Positions 1-8,333 of a stretch of 64,000 bases of DNA are shown here, in pieces. This DNA comes from Brevundimonas bacteroides DSM 4726. Its GTDB lineage: Bacteria > Pseudomonadota > Alphaproteobacteria > Caulobacterales > Caulobacteraceae. A program made the translations under genes and the position numbers. Positions within the stretch are counted from its first letter, which is position 1; each line of letters begins with the position of its first letter. The DNA is taken from assembly GCF_000701445.1 (NCBI RefSeq), contig NZ_JNIX01000007.1:417501-481500 (forward strand), read 5' to 3'. The notes under the pieces are model-generated. The model was given only the letters and a program-made list of their open reading frames with translations. It was not told where the DNA came from and did no database searches.

Positions 1-415
1 GAATCTCGTTCAGGCCGTCGAAGTGGTCGGCGTCGCCGTGGGTGACCAGGATGGCGTCGAAGATCAGCGGCTGGGCCGGGCTGGAGCCCCGGAAGCGGGC
101 GGCGACGTGGCGGGCGAACAGCTGGTTGTCGCCGCCGTCGATCAGGACCCGCTTGCCGGCCGGCGTTTCCAGCACCAGGCCGTCGCCCTGCTGCACATCG
201 ACCATCGACAGGCGCAGGATCGGCGTGTCGCGCAGTTTCGCCTCGCCCTTGATGCGGCCTTCGGCGGGCGCGCCGTTCCGGGTGAAGCGGATCTTTCGCG
301 TCGTTCCGCCCGCGGGCTCCAGCGGCTCCACCGCGTCGCCCCAGTAGAGCTGGAAGGGTTTGGTCTCGCCATTGATGCGGACATCGATGATGTCGTCGTC
401 GAGGAAGTGGGTCAT
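1..415 (-). CDS. MBL-fold metallohydrolase, ComEC-like (partial)
   Basis: The first 138 residues are visible; the 3' part lies beyond the left window edge. After about 65 variable residues comes a segment with the pattern D-V-x-Q-G-D (73-78) and L-I-D-G-G (91-95), then T-H-G-D-A-D-H at 125-131. This is the HxxxDH zinc-binding signature of metallo-beta-lactamase-fold enzymes, in the arrangement typical of the ComEC C-terminal domain and its stand-alone relatives. The ATG start at 415 gives an open frame to the window edge. No membrane segment is visible, so a cytoplasmic hydrolase is likely. The substrate is unknown. It is transcribed leftwards, in the same direction as xerD, which ends 73 bases upstream. 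Confidence 0.8.
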   Translation of the reverse strand, partial: MTHFLDDDIIDVRINGETKPFQLYWGDAVEPLEPAGGTTRKIRFTRNGAPAEGRIKGEAKLRDTPILRLSMVDVQQGDGLVLETPAGKRVLIDGGDNQLFARHVAARFRGSSPAQPLIFDAILVTHGDADHFDGLNEI

Positions 416-488
416 GCGGCGGCTCCGTGGACGGGTCCGGGAACGCTGAACTTCGGCGACCTTGGGCCTTGTCGGCGACACTCTCGTG

Positions 489-1388
489 TCAGTCGTCCTT
501 CGCCAGGGGGTGATGGGCGGCGACCACCTGACTGAGGCGGTCAGTGGCGACGTGGGTGTAGATTTGGGTCGTGGCGATATCGGCGTGGCCGAGCAGGGTT
601 TGGACGACGCGCAGATCGGCCCCGCCCTCCAGCAGGTGGGTCGCGAAGGCGTGGCGTAGGACGTGCGGACTGACGCGCGACGGGTCGATGTCGGCGTCGA
701 TCGCCGCCTGATCCAGCAACTGGGCGAAGCGGCGGGGCGTCAGGTGGCCAGAGGCGCCGCTGGACGGGAATAGCCAGGGGCTGTCGGGCGCCTTTTCAGG
801 CCGCGCGGCGTCGCGGGCAGTCAGCCAGCCCTTGATCGCCTCCCGCGCCGAGGCGTTCAGGGGCGCCAGCCGTTCCTTCCCGCCCTTGCCGCGCACGATG
901 AGATAGGCAGGATCGCGCCGTACCGCCTCGACGCGGAGCGCCAGAAGCTCGGACACGCGAAGGCCCGAGGCGTAGGCCAGCTCGACCAACGCGATGAGGC
1001 GCAGGCCAGCCGCTCCGTCCCGCGCGGCGGCGGCCGTCAGCAGGCGCTCAACCTCGTCGCGTGTCAGGGTCTTTGGCAGGGGGCGACCTTGCTTGGGCGC
1101 GTCAAGCCGGCGGGAGGGATCATCTAACCGCCATCCCTCGCCGAGGCAGAAGCGATAGAACTGCCGAACGGCGGAGCGACGCCGCGCGGCTGTGGCGGCC
1201 GACAGGCCTCGGGTCGAAAGTCCCGCGAACCAGGCCTCCACCGCTTCCTCGTCTGCGGCCATCAGACCTTGAGACAATCCCGCCTCGGCGTCGGCGAGAT
1301 CGCGGGCATAGGCCGACAGCGTATGGGGCGAGGCGTCGCGCTCGACCGCCATCATCTCCAGAAAGGCTTCGACCTGGGGTGTGGTCAT
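489..1388 (-). CDS. xerD: Tyrosine recombinase XerD
   Basis: Site-specific tyrosine recombinase that, with XerC and FtsK, resolves chromosome dimers at dif. With the start at 1388 the protein has 299 residues, the usual XerD length. The N-terminal SAM-like core-binding domain spans about 1-95. The catalytic set is visible: R144 in S-G-L-R-V-S-E, K168, H242 and R245 in the HxxR motif, H268 in L-L-G-H-A, and Y277. A longer reading frame runs to 1502 but would overlap the divergent aroK; ATG codons at 1397 and 1388 are the realistic starts, and a GAGG lies about 12 bases before 1388. Length, and the absence of any phage genes nearby, argue for the housekeeping enzyme rather than an integrase. 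XerC versus XerD cannot be separated with certainty by eye. Confidence 0.85.
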   Translation of the reverse strand: MTTPQVEAFLEMMAVERDASPHTLSAYARDLADAEAGLSQGLMAADEEAVEAWFAGLSTRGLSAATAARRRSAVRQFYRFCLGEGWRLDDPSRRLDAPKQGRPLPKTLTRDEVERLLTAAAARDGAAGLRLIALVELAYASGLRVSELLALRVEAVRRDPAYLIVRGKGGKERLAPLNASAREAIKGWLTARDAARPEKAPDSPWLFPSSGASGHLTPRRFAQLLDQAAIDADIDPSRVSPHVLRHAFATHLLEGGADLRVVQTLLGHADIATTQIYTHVATDRLSQVVAAHHPLAKDD

Positions 1389-1483
1389 GCCGGGCATGGT
1401 CCTCGGCGCTGGCCTGAAGCGACGCTTGGTGTAGAGACTGAAGCCGACATGTCGCCCGTTCTTTCCTCTCCGCGAGGCCGCCG

Positions 1484-2062
1484 ATGAGCGGCCAGGCCGC
1501 ACAGTCGACCGCGCCCGCGATTCCCCGGCCGCCCCGCACCATAGCGCTCGTGGGCCTGATGGGCGTGGGGAAATCGACGGTAGGGCGGCGGCTGGCCCAG
1601 CGTGTCGATCTTCCCTTCATTGACGGCGACGAGGCGATCGAGACCGCGGCGCGGATGACCGTGTCGGATATCTTCGGCCAACTGGGCGAGGCGGAGTTCC
1701 GAGCCGGCGAAGCGCGGGTCATGCGCCGCCTGCTGGACGGTCCGCCGATCGTGCTGGCGACCGGCGGCGGCGCGGTGCTGAACCCCGGCACGCGCGCCCT
1801 GATGAAGGAGCGGGCGACGACCGTGTGGCTGAGGGCGGAACTGCCGGTCGTCGCCGCGAGGGTGCAGCGACGCGACACCCGTCCCCTGCTGCGCGGCAAG
1901 GACCCGCTGGAGGCGCTCAGCGCCATGGCTGAGGTTCGCTACCCCCTTTACGCCGATGCTGCTGATGTCACCGTCGACGTGGGATCGGGCGCGCACGCCC
2001 ATGCGGTCGAGGCCATCTTGAAGGCCCTTTTGGCGCACTGGTCAGGCGAGGGCTCGGCATGA
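1484..2062 (+). CDS. aroK: Shikimate kinase
   Basis: Phosphorylates shikimate at the 3-hydroxyl with ATP, the fifth step of aromatic amino acid synthesis. The 192-residue protein has a P-loop G-L-M-G-V-G-K-S at 24-31 and the shikimate-binding D-G-D-E at 47-50. A T-G-G-G motif follows near residue 86. An N-terminal extension of about 18 residues precedes the core, as in many alphaproteobacterial AroK proteins. Its last four bases (ATGA) overlap the aroB start, so the two are translationally coupled. The gene is divergent from xerD. Confidence 0.95.
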   Translation: MSGQAAQSTAPAIPRPPRTIALVGLMGVGKSTVGRRLAQRVDLPFIDGDEAIETAARMTVSDIFGQLGEAEFRAGEARVMRRLLDGPPIVLATGGGAVLNPGTRALMKERATTVWLRAELPVVAARVQRRDTRPLLRGKDPLEALSAMAEVRYPLYADAADVTVDVGSGAHAHAVEAILKALLAHWSGEGSA

Positions 2063-3162
2063 CGGTCATTCCGGTCTTGGGCGGCAGGTTTGCGCCCTAC
2101 GACGTCGTGGTCGGTCGAGGCTTGCTGGCGGAGGCCGGCGGGCGGATCGCGCCCTTCGCCCGGAGCCGGACGGTCATTGTCACCGACGAGACCGTGGCGG
2201 GGCTGCACGGGGCCGCTCTGCGGGCGTCGCTGGAGGCGACGGGGGTGCGCGTCGAGATCATCGCCGTGCCGCCCGGCGAGGCGTCCAAGTCCTTTACCGA
2301 GCTGGAGCGGCTGATGGACCGGCTGCTGGGGCTGGGTCTCGACCGCAAGGACGTCATCGTCGCCTTGGGCGGCGGCGTGGTGGGCGATCTCGCCGGTTTG
2401 GCGGCTGCGCTCTACATGCGCGGCATCGACTTCGTGCAGGTTCCGACGACGCTGCTGGCGCAGGTAGACTCCTCTGTTGGCGGCAAGACGGCGATCGACA
2501 CGCCGCGCGGCAAGAACCTGGTCGGGGCTTTTCACCAGCCGAGGCTCGTGCTTGCCGACATCGACGTTCTGGCGACTTTGCCGGAGCGGCAGGTGCGATC
2601 GGGTTGGGCCGAGGTGCTGAAGCACGGGCTGATCTGCGATGAGGCCTTCTTCGACTGGTTGGCCGGGGAGGGCGCGAGCGGTGCGGGCGGGGATCCCGTC
2701 GCCCTCCAGCGGGCCGTGGTGCGCTCGGTCCAGATCAAGTCCGCCATCGTCGGGGAGGACGAGAAGGAGGCGGGGCGGCGGGCGCTCTTGAACCTCGGCC
2801 ACACCTTCGGCCACGCCATCGAGGCGGAGCTGGGGTTCGAAGAGGCGGCGCTGGCTCACGGTGAGGCGGTGGCGCTCGGTTGCTGCATGGCCTTCCGCTA
2901 CTCGGCGCGGCAGCGGCTGTGCCCCATTGAAGACTCACGGCGCGTGGAATCGGTCTTCGGCGCCGCCGGGCTGCCGACGCGGCTGGGACAGGCCGGGGCT
3001 TTCTCGGCCGAGGCAATGCTCGCGCGGATGGCGGGAGACAAGAAGGCCGAGGGCGGCGGCCTGACGCTGATCCTCGCGCGCGGCGTGGGTCAGGCCTTCG
3101 TATCGAAAACGGAGACGCCCGAAAACGCTCTCGCCTTCCTGAAAGAGGAGGGCGCGGCGTGA
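2059..3162 (+). CDS. aroB: 3-dehydroquinate synthase
   Basis: NAD- and zinc-dependent conversion of DAHP to 3-dehydroquinate, the second step of the shikimate pathway. The 367-residue length is standard. Visible are the NAD-binding G-G-G-V-V-G-D (104-110), the D-S-S-V-G-G-K segment (137-143), and zinc ligands E185, H248 (in N-L-G-H-T-F-G-H) and H267 (in L-A-H-G-E-A). aroK-aroB is a common gene pair. Here the operon seems to continue: the aroB stop overlaps the GTG start of the next acetyltransferase gene by four bases. Confidence 0.96.
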   Translation: MTVIPVLGGRFAPYDVVVGRGLLAEAGGRIAPFARSRTVIVTDETVAGLHGAALRASLEATGVRVEIIAVPPGEASKSFTELERLMDRLLGLGLDRKDVIVALGGGVVGDLAGLAAALYMRGIDFVQVPTTLLAQVDSSVGGKTAIDTPRGKNLVGAFHQPRLVLADIDVLATLPERQVRSGWAEVLKHGLICDEAFFDWLAGEGASGAGGDPVALQRAVVRSVQIKSAIVGEDEKEAGRRALLNLGHTFGHAIEAELGFEEAALAHGEAVALGCCMAFRYSARQRLCPIEDSRRVESVFGAAGLPTRLGQAGAFSAEAMLARMAGDKKAEGGGLTLILARGVGQAFVSKTETPENALAFLKEEGAA

Positions 3163-3758
3163 GGATCGAGGCGGTCGTGCTGGAGAATGACTGGGTGCGG
3201 CTCGAGCCCGGCGACACGGTCAATCCCGAGGAGGTCCGCGACGCCCTGAATGTCGATCCGGACGCTTGGGCGATCATGGTCAGCACGGCCTACGGCCCCG
3301 CCTTCGACCAATGGTGGTCGAAACGACTGGCCCACATGCAGAGCGGCGGCGGCCCCTGCTACGCCGTGCGGCGTCGTTCGGACGGCCGCGTCGTCGGAAC
3401 CAGCAGTCTGCACGACCTTGTGCCGGAGCATCGGCGCGTGGAACTGGGCTCGACCTTCATCCACCCGGATGCACGGGGCGGCGTCGTGAACCCGGCCAGC
3501 AAGCGGCTGTTGCTGGAGCATGCCTTCGCATCCGGCGTCGTTCGTGTGGAGGTCATCACCGACGGCGTCAACGCCCGAAGTCAGGCCGCTATCGCCAAGC
3601 TGGGCGCTGTACGGGAGGGTGTGCTGCGGCGGCACAAGACCACGCACACGGGCCGCGTCCGCAATACGGTGATGTTCGCCATCACCGACGCGGATTGGCC
3701 CCGCGTCCGCGAGGGCCTGGACCAACGATTGGCGAGGAGCGGGACATGGGTTTCATGA
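3159..3758 (+). CDS. GNAT-family N-acetyltransferase, RimJ/RimL type
   Basis: A 199-residue acetyltransferase resembling the RimJ/RimL branch, which acetylates N-termini or small amines with acetyl-CoA. It has the usual order of a variable N-terminal region and a V-G-T-S-S-L strand near 80-86. These are followed by E-L-G-S-T-F-I and a basic loop before the C-terminal R-N-T-V-M-F-A-I strand. The GTG start overlaps the aroB stop (GTGA), so it is probably co-transcribed with aroKB. The substrate cannot be told. The link to aromatic synthesis is positional only. Confidence 0.8.
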   Translation: MRIEAVVLENDWVRLEPGDTVNPEEVRDALNVDPDAWAIMVSTAYGPAFDQWWSKRLAHMQSGGGPCYAVRRRSDGRVVGTSSLHDLVPEHRRVELGSTFIHPDARGGVVNPASKRLLLEHAFASGVVRVEVITDGVNARSQAAIAKLGAVREGVLRRHKTTHTGRVRNTVMFAITDADWPRVREGLDQRLARSGTWVS

Positions 3759-4522
3759 TGGGACGGCGCAGCGTGCTCGTTGGCCTCGCGGCGACGCCGC
3801 TTGTGGCAGCGTCCGGCGCTGCGGCGCAGGACGAACCTTTGACCGCCGCCGAGATCGTGCGTCGGGCTCATGCGGCGGCGGGTGGCCCGGACTGGATGCG
3901 GCCCCGAAGCCTGACCCTGACGGGCCGAGGGACGTTCTGGCCGCAGGGAACCGAGGCGGGCCGTATCGACGTTCCCGACTACTGCATGTGGCGGGTCTAT
4001 CCGGCCGTCAGCACCGAGGCCCACGCAGCGAACGGCTGGGTCCGTATCGATGCGAAGCTGGCCGACGGCTCGACCTACTTCCAGGCCGCCTACGACGGCG
4101 AGACCTCCTACAACCAGAACGGCCCGATCCCGGGCGCACAGGCCTCGCGCGAATGGTCGGAGAACTTCGGCTTCGGCATCATCCGTTTCGCACTGGACGA
4201 TGGCTTCACGCTAGACCGACTGCCTGACGACGCCGCCGACGGGCGGCCCATGCATGTGGTGCGGGTCAACGACCCTGGGGGCGGAAGGACCCTCTTCGGC
4301 ATCGCCACGGACGACTACGCCATCCTGTGGCTCGGGTTCGAGACCCCGCGCGGTTGGCACGAGCGGCGCTATTCGGACTTCTATCGCAATCCGGGTGCTA
4401 GCTTCACCCAGCCGGGACGGGTCCGGCTGTACTACGACGGTGTCAAGCAGAATGAGATTTTTTGGACAGCCTATGCGCTTAACGAGGACCTGCCGAGGTC
4501 GCTGTTCCAGATCGCGGGCTAG
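3746..4522 (+). CDS. Tat-exported hypothetical protein
   Basis: A 258-residue protein with an N-terminal twin-arginine-like signal: [10 protein letters not shown], then a hydrophobic run ending in A-S-G-A-A-A. Cleavage is expected near residue 28 and a periplasmic location likely. The mature part begins with A-A-E-I-V-R-R-A-H-A-A-A-G-G, which resembles the start of periplasmic LolA/YhhN-like beta-sheet proteins, but I do not recognise the family. ATG 3746 was chosen because it precedes the signal; the longer upstream frame is a shadow. It overlaps the acetyltransferase gene by 13 bases and ends four bases inside the convergent bpt gene. Confidence 0.7.
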   Translation: MGFMMGRRSVLVGLAATPLVAASGAAAQDEPLTAAEIVRRAHAAAGGPDWMRPRSLTLTGRGTFWPQGTEAGRIDVPDYCMWRVYPAVSTEAHAANGWVRIDAKLADGSTYFQAAYDGETSYNQNGPIPGAQASREWSENFGFGIIRFALDDGFTLDRLPDDAADGRPMHVVRVNDPGGGRTLFGIATDDYAILWLGFETPRGWHERRYSDFYRNPGASFTQPGRVRLYYDGVKQNEIFWTAYALNEDLPRSLFQIAG

Positions 4523-5253
4523 TCGACGCGCGTCCAACCCAAGGGACGGAGCACTTCCATCGGCCTGAACTGAGCCTTGTAGTCCATCTTCGGCGAGCCC
4601 TCGACCCAATAGCCCAGGTAGACGTAGGGCAGGCGCACAGCCTGAGCCTGGCGCACATGGTCCAGAATGGCGAAGACGCCCAGCGAGCGCCGCTCGACGT
4701 CCGGATCGAAGAAGGAATAGACCATCGACAGCCCATCCGACAGAAGGTCGGTCAGGGTCACCGCCACCAGGTCGCCGGGGCCCCCGTCCAGCGACGGAAG
4801 GCGGTACTCAATCAGATGGGTCCGGACCGCCGTGTCCTCAACCATGGCGATGTAGTCAAGCCAGGTCATGTCGGTCATGCCGCCGCCCGGATGTCGCGCG
4901 GACAGATAGCGTTTCAGCAGGGCGAACTGCTCCTGCGTGGCTTCGGCCTCGACCAAGTCGCGCGACAGGTCGGCGTTTCTCGCCAGCATCTTCTTCTGTG
5001 TGCGGGACAGCCGCACGTCCTCGACCGGCAGCCGTACCGAAACGCAGGCATCACAGCCCTCGCAGGCCGGGCGATAGGCGATGTTCTGGCTGCGGCGGAA
5101 ACCGGCGTGAGTCAGCTCGTCGTTGACGTGAGCCCCGTTGGAAAAGGGCAGGTTGGCGAACACCTTCCGCTCGGTCATGCCGGACAGATAGGGGCAGGGG
5201 GCGACCGCCGTCATGAAGAAGCGAAGCTGGCGTGTCGGTACATGTTGCGTCAC
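4519..5253 (-). CDS. bpt: Aspartate/glutamate leucyltransferase (Bpt)
   Basis: Transfers leucine (or arginine in some homologues) from aminoacyl-tRNA to N-terminal acidic residues, making N-degrons for ClpS/ClpAP. The 244-residue protein has the N-terminal C-P-Y-L motif, the C-x-x-C pair in A-C-E-G-C-D-A-C-V-S-V-R, and the conserved block with R-H-P-G-G-G-M. Later it has S-M-V-Y-S-F-F-D-P and Y-V-Y-L-G-Y-W. All of these are typical of the bacterial ATE/Bpt family. Whether leucyl or arginyl transfer occurs cannot be read from sequence. It ends with a four-base convergent overlap with the Tat-exported protein gene. Confidence 0.92.
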   Translation of the reverse strand: MTQHVPTRQLRFFMTAVAPCPYLSGMTERKVFANLPFSNGAHVNDELTHAGFRRSQNIAYRPACEGCDACVSVRLPVEDVRLSRTQKKMLARNADLSRDLVEAEATQEQFALLKRYLSARHPGGGMTDMTWLDYIAMVEDTAVRTHLIEYRLPSLDGGPGDLVAVTLTDLLSDGLSMVYSFFDPDVERRSLGVFAILDHVRQAQAVRLPYVYLGYWVEGSPKMDYKAQFRPMEVLRPLGWTRVD

Positions 5254-5364
5254 GTCAGAACGTCCGCATCCGATCTCGTCGCCAGTATGGCCGTCGGGTT
5301 CCCATGCGCCGATTTGGCGTCAATCCGCGTTGCGCTGCAAGACTGTGGTCGCCGCGCATCATCC

Positions 5365-6270
5365 TCACAGGCTCGTATCCGTTGGCAGGACCGGGGCCTC
5401 GCGCAGCAGGACGATGGCGATCCGGCGATTGCCCGCCAACGACGGATCGTCCGGATAGAGAGGGTCAGAGCCCGCCTTGCCTGCGACGGAGTAGACCCGG
5501 TCAGGATCGACACCTGCCCCTTGCAGGATCTGGCGCGAGGCATCTGCGCGCTGGGCCGACAGGGGCCAGTCGCCAGGGCTGGAGGCCCGGCCCGATCCCG
5601 GCACGGCCGAGGTGTGGCCGGTGATCGAGATGCGGTTGGGCAGCCGGTTGATCACGGTCGAGATGGCGCGCAGCAGGACCTGAGCGCGGGCATTGGGCCG
5701 AGCCGAGTTCTGCTCGAACATCGAGCGGCCTTCCTGGTCGACCAGCTGGATGCGCAGGCCCTCGGGCGTCTGATCGACAATCAGCTGGCGAGACAGCTCG
5801 GCCAGTTCGGGCATCCTCTGCATGGCCTGACGCAACGACTCGGCTGCCGATGCGAACTCGGCTGCTTCGCGCGCGGCGATCTCCTCGCGCAGTTCTTCTT
5901 CGGATGCGGCCGCGAGGTTGGCGTTGGTGCCAGCCTCTTCCGGTGCGTCTTGTGGCGCCTCGGGGGCCTGCTGCTCAAGGACGGACATGGAACCCGAGCT
6001 CTTGGATCCGTCTTCGCCGAGGGACGTTCCGCCCAGGATGCCGCCCGAGCCCGACGTGGTCTGGCTGACGCTGGCGGGGGCGAAGTATTCGGCGATGCCG
6101 CGCTTCTGTTCCGGGTCGGTGGTGTTGATCAGCCACATGAGCAGGAAGAAGGCCATCATGGCCGTGACGAAGTCGGCGTAGGCCACCTTCCATGCGCCGC
6201 CGTGATGGCCGCCGCCGACCACCTTCTTGACCTTCTTGATGAGGATCGGACGATCGCTCAGCGACGACAT
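5365..6270 (-). CDS. motB: Flagellar motor protein MotB
   Basis: Stator subunit that anchors the MotA/MotB proton channel to peptidoglycan. The 301-residue protein has a basic N-terminus and one membrane helix (about 30-49) carrying the proton-conducting aspartate D33 in A-Y-A-D-F-V-T-A. A plug/linker rich in Ser, Gly and Glu follows. The C-terminal OmpA-like domain has I-S-I-T-G-H-T and L-S-x-x-R-A. ATG 6270 is preferred over a GTG at 6279 because a GGGG lies eight bases upstream. motA is not adjacent, as in Caulobacter where motA and motB are unlinked. Confidence 0.93.
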   Translation of the reverse strand: MSSLSDRPILIKKVKKVVGGGHHGGAWKVAYADFVTAMMAFFLLMWLINTTDPEQKRGIAEYFAPASVSQTTSGSGGILGGTSLGEDGSKSSGSMSVLEQQAPEAPQDAPEEAGTNANLAAASEEELREEIAAREAAEFASAAESLRQAMQRMPELAELSRQLIVDQTPEGLRIQLVDQEGRSMFEQNSARPNARAQVLLRAISTVINRLPNRISITGHTSAVPGSGRASSPGDWPLSAQRADASRQILQGAGVDPDRVYSVAGKAGSDPLYPDDPSLAGNRRIAIVLLREAPVLPTDTSL

Positions 6271-6380
6271 GGACGGCACCCCGGACGCGGACGCCTGACC
6301 TTTGCGTCAACAGGGTTAAGGCGACCTTTCAGCCGGGCCAGTTGCGACCTGCCGCGCCAACCCCTAAACCCGCCGCCGAT

Positions 6381-6465
6381 GCGGGCGTGGCGAAACTGGT
6401 AGACGCACCAGATTTAGGTTCTGGCGCCGAGAGGTGTGGAGGTTCGAGTCCTCTCGCCCGCACCA
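6381..6465 (+). tRNA. tRNA-Leu (anticodon TAG)
   Basis: Acceptor GCGGGCG (6381-6387) pairs perfectly with CGCCCGC (6455-6461). The anticodon stem CCAGA/TCTGG encloses the loop TTTAGGT, giving TAG. A class-II variable arm and the T-loop GTTCGAGTC are present. CCA is encoded in the genome (6463-6465). The length is 85 bases. Confidence 0.97.
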
Positions 6466-6498
6466 AAATAAAAAGGCCCGGGATCGCTCCCGGGCCTT
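6465..6498 (-). terminator. Rho-independent terminator of the amino acid permease gene
   Basis: A perfect 9-bp stem GGCCCGGGA/TCCCGGGCC with a 4-base loop occupies 6475-6496. On the minus strand it is followed by a T-rich run (complement of 6465-6474). It lies 25 bases past the permease stop codon. It directly abuts the tRNA-Leu 3' end on the other strand. Confidence 0.85.
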
Positions 6499-6522
6499 GC
6501 CGATTTGGGAGTGATCCGAAGA

Positions 6523-8178
6523 TCAATCCTTCTGATTGTCGACGCCCCGGCCCATGGCTTCGGCCGGCGAGGAGATCGTGGTCTCCTCAGTGATGTCGAT
6601 GCCCTTGGCCAACTTGGAGTTCCAGAAGCCGTAAGCGGCATAAAGAACCGCACCTATGGCGGCGTAACCGCCCAGCAGCATGAGAGGCAGCGGGTTGTCC
6701 TCGGCCGCGTGCTGGAACATCGGAACCAAGTTGTTGTAGGCGAGGAACAGGCACGCTGCGATACCCGCGACGGCCGTAGGGATGCCGCCCGGAACGCGGA
6801 ACGGACGCGGCATTTCCGGATGACGGATGCGCAGCACGATCACGCTGAGGCAGACGATCGAGAAGGCCGTGGCCGTGCCCAGCGAAACGAGATCGCCCAG
6901 GATCGAGATCGGCAGGAAGGCCGCCGCGATGGCGATCAGGATGCCGAGCAGGATCGTGCCGATCCAGGGCGTGCGGTACTTCGGATGGATCACCGCGAAC
7001 GCCTTGGGCAGCAGGCCGTCGCGCGCCATGGTGTAGAACACCCGCGTCTGGCCATAGCACAGGACCAGCATGACCGAGGACAGGCCGGTGATGGCGCCGA
7101 TCTTGATCAGGAAGCTGATCAGGTTCATCGGGCTGCCGTCTGCCAGGGTGATCGGCAGGTCCGCCCATTCCAGACCCATGCGGTCGATGGCCACGGCGAT
7201 CGGGGCCGGTGATGCCAATTCCAGGTAGGGCACCACGCCGGTCATCACGGCGGCGACTGCCATGTAGATCAGGGTACAGACGAACAGGGCCCCCAGGATG
7301 CCAATCGGCACATCCTTGGACGGGTTCTTCGCCTCGGCCGCGGCGGTCGAGACCGCCTCGAAGCCGACGTAGGCGAAGAAGATGATCGCCGCGCCGCGGA
7401 AGATGCCTTCCACGCCGAACTGGCCGGGGCCCTGGTTCTCCGGAATGAACGGCTGCCAGTTGGCGGGGTTCACATAAGCCACCCCGACGGCGATGAACGT
7501 CAGCAGCACGATGATCTTGATGACCACGATCGCGTTGTTGATGTTCGCCGATTCCGACACGCCAAGGACCAGAAGGCCGCAGACCGCCGCGATGCCGATG
7601 GCGGCGACCAGATTGAAGGTGCCGGTCATCGGGAAGCTGGTCGCGCCGGCTTCCTGGACAAGTTGAACCAGAGGTGTGGCCCACTGCGGACCCTCACCAC
7701 CGGCGTACTGTATGGCCGGGAATATCTGCTGACTTATGCCGAAGTCCGACAGGATCGAGACAACGTAGCCGGACCAGCCGACTGCGACGGTCGAGGCGGC
7801 GACCCCGTATTCCAGCACTAGCAGCCAGCCCATGATCCAGGCGAACACTTCACCCAGAGTACCGTAAGCATAGGTATAGGCCGAACCCGACACCGGCATT
7901 GTCGAGGCCAGTTCGGCATAGCAGAGGCCAGCCAGCGCACATGCGATACTCGCCACCACGAACGACAGCATGATCGCCGGACCGGCGTTGGCCGAGGCCA
8001 CCTGACCCGTCAGAACGAAGATGCCGGCGCCGATGATGGCGCCGATGCCCAGGCTCATCAGGTTGATGGGGCCCAGCGTCCGCTTCAGCTCGCTCTTGGC
8101 GGCTTCCTTCTGGATCTGGGCTACGGATTTCCGGAGGAACAGTCTGTTCCCCTTGGGCCTAAGGCCATCTGCGGACAT
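6523..8178 (-). CDS. APC-superfamily amino acid permease (CAT-like)
   Basis: Inner-membrane amino acid transporter of 551 residues, longer than typical bacterial APC permeases (about 450-500). An amphipathic N-terminal segment precedes a conserved first helix with G-I-G-A-I-I-G-A-G-I-F (about 48-58), the substrate-binding unwound helix of LeuT-fold APC carriers. Roughly 12-14 hydrophobic helices follow. The N-terminal R-T-L-G-P-I-N-L and the order of conserved blocks resemble the cationic amino acid transporter branch. Substrate is not certain. It is a single-gene unit: 155 bases separate it from divergent hrpB, and a strong hairpin terminator lies downstream. Confidence 0.9.
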   Translation of the reverse strand: MSADGLRPKGNRLFLRKSVAQIQKEAAKSELKRTLGPINLMSLGIGAIIGAGIFVLTGQVASANAGPAIMLSFVVASIACALAGLCYAELASTMPVSGSAYTYAYGTLGEVFAWIMGWLLVLEYGVAASTVAVGWSGYVVSILSDFGISQQIFPAIQYAGGEGPQWATPLVQLVQEAGATSFPMTGTFNLVAAIGIAAVCGLLVLGVSESANINNAIVVIKIIVLLTFIAVGVAYVNPANWQPFIPENQGPGQFGVEGIFRGAAIIFFAYVGFEAVSTAAAEAKNPSKDVPIGILGALFVCTLIYMAVAAVMTGVVPYLELASPAPIAVAIDRMGLEWADLPITLADGSPMNLISFLIKIGAITGLSSVMLVLCYGQTRVFYTMARDGLLPKAFAVIHPKYRTPWIGTILLGILIAIAAAFLPISILGDLVSLGTATAFSIVCLSVIVLRIRHPEMPRPFRVPGGIPTAVAGIAACLFLAYNNLVPMFQHAAEDNPLPLMLLGGYAAIGAVLYAAYGFWNSKLAKGIDITEETTISSPAEAMGRGVDNQKD

Positions 8179-8333
8179 GAAGCGTCTCGCCCCCTACTAA
8201 ACGGCGCATCCTCCCCGGATGGCCTTCCGGCGCGGACGCTAGCGAGACACGCTCCCACTGGCAACGCGGTTTCCGATCCGTGAACACCCCACGACGCTTT
8301 CGTGAATGCGTCCGTTGCGGCTAGAGCGCAGCT

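Noticed and set aside
489-1388. Tyrosine recombinase as a phage or island integrase
   Set aside because: Length and motifs match XerD, and no phage, tRNA-attached repeat or island genes accompany it.
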